A DNA stretch of 64,000 nucleotides, taken from assembly GCA_029990175.1 (NCBI GenBank), contig JARKIP010000022.1, positions 26,324,001-26,388,000 on the forward strand, written 5' to 3'. The notes under the pieces are model-generated. The model did no database searches. It had not been told where the DNA came from and worked only from the letters and a program-made list of their open reading frames with translations. Origin of the DNA: Petunia secreta (lineage: Eukaryota; Streptophyta; Magnoliopsida; Solanales; Solanaceae). Made by a program: the position numbers and the translations under genes. Below, one piece after another: positions 37,209-47,400 of the stretch; position 1 is the first letter of the stretch, and the number at the start of each line of letters is the position of its first letter.

Positions 37209-38371
37209 TTACGATTCTCGCAATGAAATGGAGGTACGATGATCCACCAAACCTCCCCAATAGCGCTTAACTCTTTGCCCGTTCACTAAAAATGACTTCT
37301 CGGAATCTGGAGCTCTCAATTCCACCGCTCCATGTGCAGTGACATGAACTACCTCAAACGGAACCGACTATCCAGACTTCAACTTTCCAGGAAATAGTTT
37401 CAATCTAGAATTGAACAACAATACAACCTGGCCTGGCTCAAATTGACGATGCTCAATGTGCTTGTCATGCCATTTCTTCATCCGCTCTTTGTATAACTTT
37501 GCAATCTCATAAGCGTGGAAACGGAACTCATCTAGCTCATGCAACTGAAGCATCCTCTTTTCACCCGCCACTTCCATATCCGAATTTAGCTTTTTAATTG
37601 CCTAATACGCCTTATGTTCTATTTCGACAGGCAAGTGACAGGCTTTACCGTAAACCAACCTATAAGGAGAGGTTCCAATAGGCATTTTAAACGCTGTTCT
37701 ATAGGCCCAAAGAGCGTCATCGAGCTTCATAGATGAATTCTTCCTTGAAGTATTAACAGTTTTCTCAAGAATCTGCTTTATCTCCCTATTCGACACCTCC
37801 ACTTGGCCACTCGTTTGAGGATGATAAGCAGTAGCTACCTTGTGACGCACCCCATAATTGGCCAAAATTTTATTGAACAAGCAATTGCAAAAATGCGTAC
37901 CTTCATCACTGATGATGGCCCGTGGTGTCCCAAAGCGACTAAAAATATATTTCATCAAGAACCGGACTACCACACTCGCATCATTGGTTGGAAGTGCAAC
38001 AGCTTCCACCCACTTTGACACATAATCGACTGCTACAAGTATGTATTTGTTGCCACTAGAAGGTGGAAACGGACCCATGAAATCAATTCCCCAACAGTCG
38101 AACAACTCAATCTCCAGGATGTTACTCAAGGGCATCTCGTGACGCCTCGAAATATTACCAGTTCTTTGGCATCGATCACATTGTTTAACAAAGGCATGAG
38201 CATCCTTGAATAGAGTAGGCCAAAAGAACCCCGACTGAAGTACCTTCGCAGCTGTCCTATCCCCACTATGATGACCACCATAGTTGATGAATGACAACTC
38301 AGCAACACAGACTCGACTTCCTCACTTGGAATACATCTCCTCGCCAATTGGTCTGGGCCAATTTTATACAA
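37209..38371 (-). pseudogene. Athila integrase
   Basis: The frame enters from the RNase H side. The zinc-binding HHCC has GGHHSGDRTA and CDRCQRTG. The catalytic residues are DFMGPFPPS (D), AIISDEGTHF (D) and GQVEVSNREIK (E), so the DDE triad is intact. The C-terminus has FEPGQVVLLFNSRLKLFPGKL and ends at TAA 37209-37211 after TSISLRES. Stops at 37602 and 37368 and a frame change near 38300 interrupt it. There is no chromodomain, as usual for Athila. Confidence 0.92.
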
Positions 38372-38383
38372 ATACGGCTCATC

Positions 38384-38983
38384 CTAGACGTAAACTCTAC
38401 TCTCATGGAGGAGTTTCCTTTTCTGTTCCGCTGTAGCCTCAGGTGGATAGACATTACTCACCATCAAATTCACCATATCTGCATACCAGGGGACCTCGGT
38501 TACCTGCAGAGCAAAAAGTTGCTCGTCTGGAAAAACTTCATTTTTCTCAGGCCCCTCATCTACATGTTTTCTATCTTCCAGCCTCGACAAGTGATCGACC
38601 ATTTGATTCTCGGTCCTTTTTCGATCTCGGATCTCCACATCAAACTCTTGGAGTAGAAGAACCCAATGAATCAGTCGCGGCTTGGAATCTTTCTTCTTAA
38701 ATAAATACTGGATTGCGGCATGATTAGTGTAGACGATAACCGGAGTGCCAACCAAGTAAGATCAGAACTTATCAAAAGCATAAACAACAGCTAGTAGCTC
38801 CTTCTCGGTGGTAGTGTAATTGGATTGGGCAGCATCAAGAGTCTTGCTTGCATAATATATAGAGTGAAAAGTTCTACCCTTTCTTTGCCCAAAAACAGCC
38901 CCAACAGCAGTATTACTCCCGTCACACATCAACTCAAATGCTAGAGACCAACCAGGAGCAATAATAATTGGTGCAGTCACCAA
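38384..38983 (-). pseudogene. Athila RNase H
   Basis: RNase H degrades the RNA of the RNA-DNA hybrid. Visible motifs are FELMCDGSNTAVGAVFGQ, FHSIYYASKTLDAAQSNYTTTEKELLAVVYA and VYTNHAAIQYLFKKKDSKPRL. The usual CDAS reads CDGS and the usual YTDH reads YTNH, the latter replacing a normally conserved acidic residue. A stop at 38762 splits the domain. Confidence 0.88.
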
Positions 38984-39009
38984 CCTCTTTTTCAGTTCTT
39001 CAAATGCCT

Positions 39010-40233
39010 TCAGACATGCATCATCGAATTCAAACTTCGCATCCTGGGATTTGCTATCTTCGAAAAATCCTTAATGAATCTCCTATAGAACCCAACATGT
39101 CCTAAGAAACTACACACACCTTTAATAGAAATAGGTGGTGGTAATTTTTCAACTGATTCCACCTTTGCTCTATCAACCTCGATCCCTTTCTTAGACACCT
39201 TCTGGCCAAGTACAATGCCTTCTCGAACCATGAAATGACATTTTTCCCAGTTGAGTACCAAGTTGGTTTCTTCACAGCGGTTAAGCACGGCATCTAAGTT
39301 CTTCAAGCAGCCATCAAACGAATCCCCAAAGACTGAAAAATCATCCATGAATACCTCAACAAATGTTTCCACCATATAAGTGAAAATAGTCAGCATGCAT
39401 TTATGAAAGGTTCCCGGCGCATTACATAGTCCAAACGGCATCCTTCTACATGCATAAGTGCCATAAGGACATGTAAACATCGTCTTCTCCTGATCTTCTG
39501 GTGCTATCACAATCTGGTTGTAGCCCGAGTATCCATCCAGAAAACAGTAATATTCATGCGCAGCTAGCCTATCCAACATCTGATCAATGAAGGGGAGTAG
39601 AAAGTGATCTTTTCTGGTGGCCTTGTTCAATTTTTTTCTATAATCAATGCAAATCCGCCACCCCGTGACTGTTCTTGTAGGAATCAATTCATTCTGCTCG
39701 TTCGTCACCACTGTCATACCTCCCTTCTTTGGAACACATTGGACTGGACTCACCCAATTGTTGTCAGAGATTGGAAAAATAATACCAGCATCAAGCCACT
39801 TGATAATTTCTTTCTTCACAACCTCCTTCATCACTGGATTTAGCCTTCTTTGCTGCTCAACACTTGGCTTATGGCCCTCCACCAAGAGGATCTTGTGCAT
39901 ACAAAAAGAATGACTAATCCCTCTAATATCCGCAATGGTCCATCCAATTGCCCTCTTGCACTCTCGCAACACTCTTAAGACCTTCTCAACATGCAAATCA
40001 GACGACAAAGAAGAAAGGATTACGGGTAAGGTGTTACCCTCACCCAAATAAGCGTATCGTAAATGAGCAGGTAAAGGTTTAAGTTCAAGAACTAGAGCTT
40101 CCTCAATATACGATTTAGCAGGAGCTAATGTCAGCGGTCTATTAAGCTCCTCAAACTTCTTCCATCCTGAGATAAATTGACACTCCATGTTGAGAATCTC
40201 CAAGTATTCCTCAGTCTCTTCATCATTCAACAT
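39010..40233 (-). pseudogene. Athila reverse transcriptase
   Basis: The longest open stretch of the element, about 407 codons. It begins right after the nested insertion, with MLNDEETEEYLEIL, which is the continuation of gag-pro rather than a true start. RT blocks are VQCVPKKGGMTVV, WRICIDYRKLN-like WRICIDYRKKLNKAT, FLDGYSGYNQI and RRMPFGLCNAPGTF. The active-site box is FMDD (VEVFMDDFSVFG, near 39345), intact. It ends at a frame change near RSLNSMMHV (39010). Confidence 0.93.
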
Positions 40234-40238
40234 GTCAT

Positions 40239-41529
40239 TGATATTTGGCTATTTTACCTATATTTTCAGGGCAGTTTTACCATGTTATGATAGTACATCT
40301 AAGAGTTTATATGCAAAATTCTGAAGAGTTGATATTTATTGAGTTGTTTGGTGTTGTAGGATTTGAACATGGTGAATTGAGCAAGAAAGTGCTAGTTTTG
40401 GAGCTAAAAGTGAAGATGTTGAAGAGTTCAAGTAATCCGTGTACCACGCGAGTGACACGGGAAGAAATAGAGTTTTTGCTTAGGAATTGAATAAAAATTT
40501 CAGCGCATTTAGGCAAAATACGGGAGCGCCACTCGAGCTGAATTGTCTGAAGAAAATTAGTCCCCGTGGCACGCGGGTGCCACGCGAAGCACAGACCCAT
40601 GGGGCGAAATTTTAAGGGTTTTTTGGTACTTTTACTTAGTTTCCTACAGGGTATAAAAGCTTCTTTTTCCTCCATTATGAAATATACACTAGGGAAGAGG
40701 CAAAAAGGAGGCTAGAGCTTTGGAGACTTCAAGAACACGAGTTTTTCCTAAATTCTTCCTTACTTTTTGTAATTTATTCATTCATGAATTATTTTGATAT
40801 GACTATCATGAATATGAGTGGCTAATTTACCCATTCTAGGGTAGATTAAACCACTCAATCCTTATGTGTTATGAATATTTATTTCAATAATTGAAACTTG
40901 TGAATCCTTCCTATCTGAGTGTTTATGTTTTGATTGCTATTAATTGGAAGAGCTCCCAATTTATTGTTCCCATTATTCTTGTGTGTTTAGGGATAGATTC
41001 ATAGGTTTGGGTTAAACACTTAGCAATATTTCAACCTAAAACCAATGTATTACTTAGGTTGTCAATAAGGTGATTTGTGACCATTGATCCTGATTGTGAA
41101 CTAAATTTGTAGTCCAAGTTATCTTCATTAATTAATTAAAAAATTGGTTAGTGAAAGTTACTACAATTACATGGAAGTGAATAGTTGTATAATTGGAGCA
41201 AGTGCTCAATAGGAAGAAAACCAAGTTGAATTTGTTAAAAGAATTATTCTAACACATAGGTAGGAGTTGGGGTAAATCAATCCTAGGCTTTTAAATCTTT
41301 GATTAATTATTTTTTAATATCTTGCTATTTACTTTACTGTTAATTAGTTGTTTCATTGAGACCACCATTCAAATACAAACCTTAGGAATTAATTGGTTAG
41401 ATAAATTAGTTAGAATAACAACTAGATTTCGAGTGTTCCTTGTGGGATTCGACCTCGGGACTTTAAGTACCGAGCTATACTTGTTGCGACCGCTTAGTCC
41501 CTTTTATAGGGCGTAGTTGGGCGTGATCA
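40239..41529 (+). repeat. 5' LTR of the nested element
   Basis: It starts TGATATTTGGC and ends GGGCGTGATCA. A TATA box (TATAAAAG) lies at 40652-40659. The GC-rich block at 40440-40600 contains CCACGCGAG, GGAGCGCCACTCG and GGCACGCGGGTGCCACGCG. Confidence 0.9.
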
Positions 41530-41534
41530 AATTT

Positions 41535-41551
41535 TGGCGTCGTCACCGGGG
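41535..41551 (+). other. Primer-binding site of the nested element
   Basis: TGGCGTCGTCACCGGGG starts five bases after the LTR. It matches the Athila consensus TGGCGCCGTTGCCGGGG at 15 of 17 positions. Confidence 0.85.
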
Positions 41552-41552
41552 A

Positions 41553-42178
41553 ACACGGTGTATCTCTAGCCAAGAAGACGTGGAATTAGAAGAAGAAATT
41601 ATAGCTATAGTTGAAGATCTAAAATGTAAATTTCTATTAGATGAGACAAGGGTTGAAAGCCAACCATCTAGCCTTATGGTGTGGGAAGATGGCGATGATG
41701 AAGATGTGGTATTGGAGTCAGCCAATAAAATTGAAGCTGAAATTTTACTTGACTCTAATTCGTGCCAAAAAGAGGATGTCAATATTGAAGTGAAGTCTAA
41801 GAGGGTTGCACCACATTCTAAACACTTTTCTACATTGGTTTTAGAGTTTTAGAGGGAGACATGTAAATTGATCCTTTTGAGCCAAAAGAAGAGCTGAAGG
41901 ATGAGGCGTATGGTGCTTACATTATGGGATTTTCACTACCATCTAGACACGATGACTATCATCGTTTGAAGGCTAAAGAGTACAAAATTGTATACTTGGT
42001 GCTTGGTCAAGAGCATAGCCAACAATTCGAAGATACTCCTGAGTTAGTGACTACGCGCAAAAGGAGATGCTTAGTTTTTGGCATGCAAGAACTTGTGCCA
42101 CCTCAAGAGCATAACCGGAGAGTTGACTTACAACTAGGGAGGCGATTCATAAGCTCAAGGTGGAGGAAAAAGTATTGA
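41553..42178 (+). other. Unrecognised ORF pair of the nested element
   Basis: Two reading frames occupy the position where gag would lie. The first (about 41553-41852) is strongly acidic: SSQEDVELEEEIIAIVEDLK, VWEDGDDEDVVLES and a final KSKRVAPHSKHFSTLVLEF. It has no ATG until codon M at 41674. The second (41924-42178) reads MGFSLPSRHDDYHRLKAKEY and ends in the basic RRFISSRWRKKY. They are in different frames with a stop between and may be one broken ORF. Neither shows a Retrotrans_gag core, a CCHC knuckle or a DxG protease motif. No function is assigned. Confidence 0.5.
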
Positions 42179-44047
42179 CTCTGGGTTATATCGTGCCACG
42201 ACTATAACTAAGGCGCTTCTCGGGAGGCAACTCGTAATTGTAATTGTATACAAGAAAAAAAAATACAAAAAAAGAAATTATGTTATCCTTTGAAGAATGT
42301 TACTTGGTGAGTTTCTTTGTGTTGCAGGTTTCAACTGGGTTGAAGTCTAAGTGTGGAGTGTCTGTAAACCCATCATGCTTGAAGATGAATTCCTGCTATG
42401 GGGGAAGTCTGAGTACCTCGCGCCCTAAGAAAACTTACAAGGATATTCTTCGGGCTTAGAGCCCCAGGAAGTTTCTCTATCACCCTTAGTTTTTGTTTTT
42501 AATACATTGAGGGCAATGCATGATATTAAGTGTGGGGTGGGAGTTTATTTTGTTGGTATCTGTTTATTCTAGTATGTTTTCATATTTTCTTTTCACTTCA
42601 CAGTTTTTAATTTGTTTCTTTCTTTCTAGTTATTAAAGTAAATTTTATTAGTAATTCTTAGTATATCAATAATCTCTTTGGGTTTTTTTAACCTTGGTTC
42701 TTTCTCATTGAATTATTTATGCTGAACCAGGCAGCCTGTAGGTTAGATAATAATTAAAAATATAAAAAAATAAAAGAAAATAAAAGAAAATCTTTTTCCT
42801 AAGAGCTCAGAAGGAGGAAAAATGGAGAGTAGTAAGAAAAAAAGGGAAGTGAGGAATTCGGAATGCAATACTTAGCTAGAATTACCTACATATTTTTGAA
42901 CTTCCTTTTTGAGTTCATAGTGAGGTATTGCGAGGTGAAACTGAATTGATCTTTGAGTTCCATGTACAGTGTGTGGTGAGTTTATTTGTATACTTCTCAT
43001 TGTTTCATGTTAATTCTATAACTTGCTCTGCCTGTTGTTTGAGGCGAAATCCTAGGTAGTCTTGATCTTAAGAATGAAAGTAGGCCTTCTTTGGCCCGCC
43101 AATTCCAAATTAGCCTACCTAATGAATATATTCTGTTGCGTCCCCAATTTGAGCATATTGACCTTTTCTTTGGCAACTTGAATTACAAGCCCTATCCATG
43201 TTTCTATTTACCTCTCTTGTTACCCATCTTCCCCTTAACTACTTTAGGTTGTGTGTTCGGAAAGATTGTTGGTTATTAATACGAGTCGTTGTATACTTTG
43301 GAAAAAATTTGCAAAAGAATGAAGGAATGAAATACTTGATATCCTCTTCGTAAAGAAAGATGTATTAAAAAAATAAAGGATGGGGGCCATGTTCCTATGC
43401 TCGATTAAGGGTGATAAAAGCCTCGAGTATGAACACGCCAAAGGCACCCTAGTGAGGTTGATGTATCTCATTGAACTCTTAGGGCCCTAATCATCCAAGT
43501 TTTGTGAAAATCATTAAAAAAAAAAAAAAAGAGAAGAGAATGAGTTGATGAATAAACGAGGAGAAAGGGAAAATTAGTAGTAAATGATGTTTAAAGTGTT
43601 GAGGGGAAAAAATTAGTCACTATATACCCAAAAGTGTACCACACCTTACCCCAAGCCAACATTACAAGCTACGAAAAAGCCCTACTTGACTTTTGATTGA
43701 GACTCATATATTAGTGGATGACAACAAAATGGGCAAGCCTATGGTACTTTTCTGTGGGACATGAGAAATTTCTTTCTGAGTGTGAGAGTATTTGATATTT
43801 GATATGCCACAATTTCTCTAGAAATCATATAATGTCCGTTTGGTGGCATCTTCTTTCTGTGAGGTACATTGGAACTTAAGTGGTCTATAGGTTTCTACTT
43901 TCAATACTTGACTATGACCAAAAGAAAGGGTGTTTGAATTTTATGGGTGAGTTTTTCTAAGTTGTTGTAGCGAGTCCATATTTAATCTTGATGTCTTGCC
44001 CGCTTTCTTTATATTCTTCTTCTTTGCTCGAGGACGAGCAAAAGTCT
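42179..44047 (+). other. Non-coding interior of the nested element
   Basis: The stretch has the Athila-like motif CTTCTCGGGAGGCAACTCG (42214) and two AAGTGTGGGG-type purine tracts, one internal (about 42530) and one at the 3' LTR. Between them it is AT-rich without a supported frame. An internal polypurine tract like the one near 42530 is unusual. Confidence 0.6.
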
Positions 44048-44060
44048 AAGTGTGGGGTTG
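44048..44060 (+). other. Polypurine tract of the nested element
   Basis: AAGTGTGGGGTTG abuts the 3' LTR. Confidence 0.85.
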
Positions 44061-45299
44061 TGATATTTGGCTATTTTACCTATATTTTCAGGGTAGTTTT
44101 ACCATGTTATGATAGTACATCTAAGAGTTTATATGCAAAATTCTCAAGAGTTGATATTAATTGAGTTGTTTGGTGTTGTAGGATTTGAACATGGTGAATT
44201 GAGCAAGAAAGTGCTAGTTTTAGAGCTAAAAGTGAAGATGTTGAAGAGTTCAAGTAATCCGTGTGCCACGCGAGTGACACGGGAAGAAATAGAGTTTTTG
44301 CTTAGGAATTAAATAAAAATTTCAATGCATTTAGGCCAAATACGCGAGTGCCACGCAAGCTAAATTGCCTGAAGAAAATTAGTCCGCGAAGCACAGACCC
44401 ATGGGGCGAAATTTTAAGGGTTTTTTGGTACTTTTGCTTAGTTTCCTACAGGGTATAAAAGCTTCTTTTGCCTCCATTATGAAATATACACTGTGGAAGA
44501 GGCAAAAAAGAGGCTAGAGCTTTGGAGACTTCAAGAATACGAGTTTTTCCTAAATTCTTCCTTACAATTTGTAATTTATTCATTAATGAATTATTTTGAT
44601 ATGACTATCATGAACATGAGTTGCTAATTTACCCATTCTAGGGTTGATTGAACCACTCCAATACTTATGTGTTATGAATATTTATTTCAATAATTGAAAC
44701 TTGTGAATCCTTCCTATCTAAGTGTTTATGTTTTGATTGCTATTAATTGGAAGAGCTCCTAATTGATTGTTCTCATTATTCTTGTGTGTCTAGGGATAGA
44801 TTTATAGGTTTGTGTTAAACACTTAACAATATTTCAACCTAAAACCAAGGTATTACTTAGGTTGTCAATAAGGTGATTTGTGACCATTGATCCTGATTGT
44901 GAACTAAACTAGTAGTCCTAGTTATCTTCATTAATTAATTGGAAAAATTGGTTAGTGAAAGTTACTACTATTACATGGAAGTGAATAGTTGTATAATTGG
45001 AGCAAGTGTTCAATAGGAAGAAAACCAAGTTGATTTTGTTAAAAGAATTATTCTAACACATAGGTAGGAGTTGGGTAAATCAATCCTAGACTTTTATTTA
45101 CTTTAGTGTTAATTAGTTTTTTTCATTGAGACCACTATTCAAATACAAACCTTGGGAGTTAATTTGTTAGATAAATTAGTTAGAATAACAACTAGATTTC
45201 GAGTGTTCCTTGTGGGATTCGACCTTGGGACTTTAGGTACCGAGTTATATTTGTTGCGACCGCTTAGTCCCTTTTATAGGGCGTCGTTGGGCGAGATCA
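44061..45299 (+). repeat. 3' LTR of the nested element
   Basis: It starts TGATATTTGGC and ends GGGCGAGATCA, with a TATA box at 44454-44460. Compared with the 5' LTR it lacks about 20 bp of the GC-rich block (near 44385) and a stretch of about 40 bp near 45095. Confidence 0.9.
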
Positions 45300-45304
45300 G
45301 TCAT

Positions 45305-47395
45305 CTTCATACATTAATGCTCTTTCAAGAGGATCATCCTTAGAAGCCAAAAATGATTTTTCAGAGGCAGTTAACTCCCTATCCATCACTCTTACCATAG
45401 ATAGCTCTTCATAGTGTGATGGAAGTTGAGTAGCCCGGAACTTATTAAATACAGATTCTTCGCCATTTACCCTCATGATCATCTTCCCTGCTCTAACTCT
45501 AATCACAGCATCAGCAGTAGCCAAAAATCCTCTTCCCAAGATGAGCGGGACCTCTTGGTAAGCCTCATAATCTAAAATGATGAAATCAACAGGGAGGATG
45601 AATTGGCCTACTTGTACTAGAACATCCTCAATAACTCCCTCAGGGCATGCCAAAGATCTGTCTGCTAACTGCAGGGTCACTGTGGTTGGTCTTGGTGCAC
45701 CCAGGCCTAGCTTTCGAAACACTGATGATGGCATTAAATTTATGCTAGCGCCCAAGTCACATAAAGCTCGTCCAACCTCATGCTTCCCAATTTTTATCGG
45801 AATACTGAAGCTTCCAGGATCTTTCAATTTCTGAGGAAGTTTGCTTCTGACTCTGGAATTGCACTCTTCAGTAAGTGCAACTGTCTCGAACTCAGTCAGT
45901 CTTCTTTTATTTGTCACAATATCCTTGATGTACTTAGCGTATTTCGGAACATCACGCAAAAGTTCCACCAAAGGAATATTCACTTGTATCTGACTCAAGA
46001 TCTCTAAAAATTTCTTGCAAGCTGCATCTACTTTCTGCTCCTGAAGCCTTTGAGGGAAAGGTGGTGGTGGTCTGACATTATCAAGCTCGGGCTGCTTCTC
46101 TACCACTTTATCAGCTTCTTTTTCAGTGTTCGGCTCAAGTTCACCAACAGGCTTCCTCGGCTTTGGAGGCACTTCTTCTAGAGCTCGCCCATTTCTCAGA
46201 GTAACTGCTTGCACAAATTCCTTAGGATTTTTCTGTGTGTCACTTGGCAAGGCACCATGTGGTCTAGTGTTTTGTGCTCCAGCTAGTTGCCCCATTTGGC
46301 GTTGCAGATCTTTTTGAGCATTGGCAAGATCTTTTATGGCCTGTGCTTGAGCTGCATTGTCTGCTATAATTTTCTGCTGACCTGCCAACATCTGCTTTAT
46401 CAAATCTTCAACTGAACTGTTCGACTTCTTTGTTTGAGCCTAAGGCTGTGAACTCTGGTAATTATTCTGAGATCTCGTATTACCTTGAGTAGTTTGATTA
46501 TCACTCCATGAGAAACCAGGATGATTTCGTGAATTAGGATTATAGATGTTGCCAAACTGATTCCTATTCTGTTCCTGAAACTTGTTTTGATTTCCCATGT
46601 AATAAACTGACTCTGGATTGGAGGGGCAAACCTCGGTAGTATGATCCTCTCCATAGACCTCACAGAAATTTTGGAACTGCTGGACTTGTTTGACTAGTGC
46701 CACTTGTTGTTGAGTTGGTGGTAGTGCTAACTTGTTGATCTGATTAGCTATGGCATCTACCTTTGCAGTTAATGATGAGAATGCATCCAACTGAAGTATC
46801 CCAGCAGCTTTTTGAGTTGGAGCTCTACCATCACCATGCTAGCCAGGATTGCTCTGAGAAAATTTATCCAGCAATTCATAAATCTCATTAAAATTCAAGG
46901 CCAATACTTGGCCTCCAGCTGCAGCATCCACCACGATCTTAGTATGAGCATTCAATCCTTCAACAAAAGTGTAGGCTAACACCTCATTAGATTGGTTGTG
47001 GTGCGGGCAATCTCTTAACAATGACTTGAATCTCTCCCAAGCTGAATACAAGGATTCTCCACCTTGTTGTCTGAAAGACATAATCTTACTCCGTATTCTG
47101 GCTGTTTTGGCAGATGGATAGAATTTAGCCAAAAATTTCTTAGCTAAATCATCCCAAGTTTTGATAGACACGGGCTTTTCAGCCTTTAACCACTTCCTTA
47201 CCGTTCCAATCAATGAAAATGGGAAGAGTATTAAGCGAACATAATCAGTTCAGACGCCTGATGGTGTGTATGTGTCACTAATCTCTAAGAAATTCTAGAT
47301 ATGTTGTTGTGGATCCTCGTGCAGCAATCCAGCAAATTTCCCAGTCGCATGCAGCAGTTGTATCATGTCGGGCTTAATCTTAAAGTGTCCAGTAA
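45305..47395 (-). pseudogene. gag: Athila gag (C-terminal part) and protease
   Basis: The main Gag segment (47213-46839) has RKWLKAEKPVSIKTWDDLAK, FRQQGGESLYSAWERFKSLL and AYTFVEGLNAHTK, the Retrotrans_gag core of Athila. The knuckle near 46670 reads CEVYGEDHTTEVC where the second Cys is expected at the Tyr, so one zinc ligand is lost. A Gln-rich linker follows. The protease (about 45750-45480) has the Athila-type active site LCDLGASINLMPSSVF. The frame stops at 46839, 46440 and elsewhere. The part ends ALMYEDD at the border of the nested element (45305) and resumes as RT at 40233. Confidence 0.9.
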
Positions 47396-47400
47396 TTTCA

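Larger units (their letters stand above)
40239..45299 (+). mobile_element. Nested non-autonomous Athila-like retrotransposon
   Basis: The element has two LTRs (40239-41529, 44061-45299) and is flanked by GTCAT (40234-40238, 45300-45304). It interrupts the Athila polyprotein exactly between the protease part (ends ALMYEDD) and the RT part (starts MLNDEETEEY). A primer-binding site (TGGCGTCGTCACCGGGG) and a polypurine tract (TAAGTGTGGGGTTG) resemble those of Athila. The 2.5-kb interior carries no gag, protease, RT or integrase, only two short frames of unknown type, so it must rely on proteins of an autonomous relative. LTRs differ at roughly 60 positions plus two deletions in the 3' copy (hand count). 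Confidence 0.9.

Noticed and set aside
41517..41552. Start of the acidic frame within the LTR and primer-binding site
   Set aside because: The start codon would be TTG and the segment is LTR plus primer-binding site; coding can begin only downstream.
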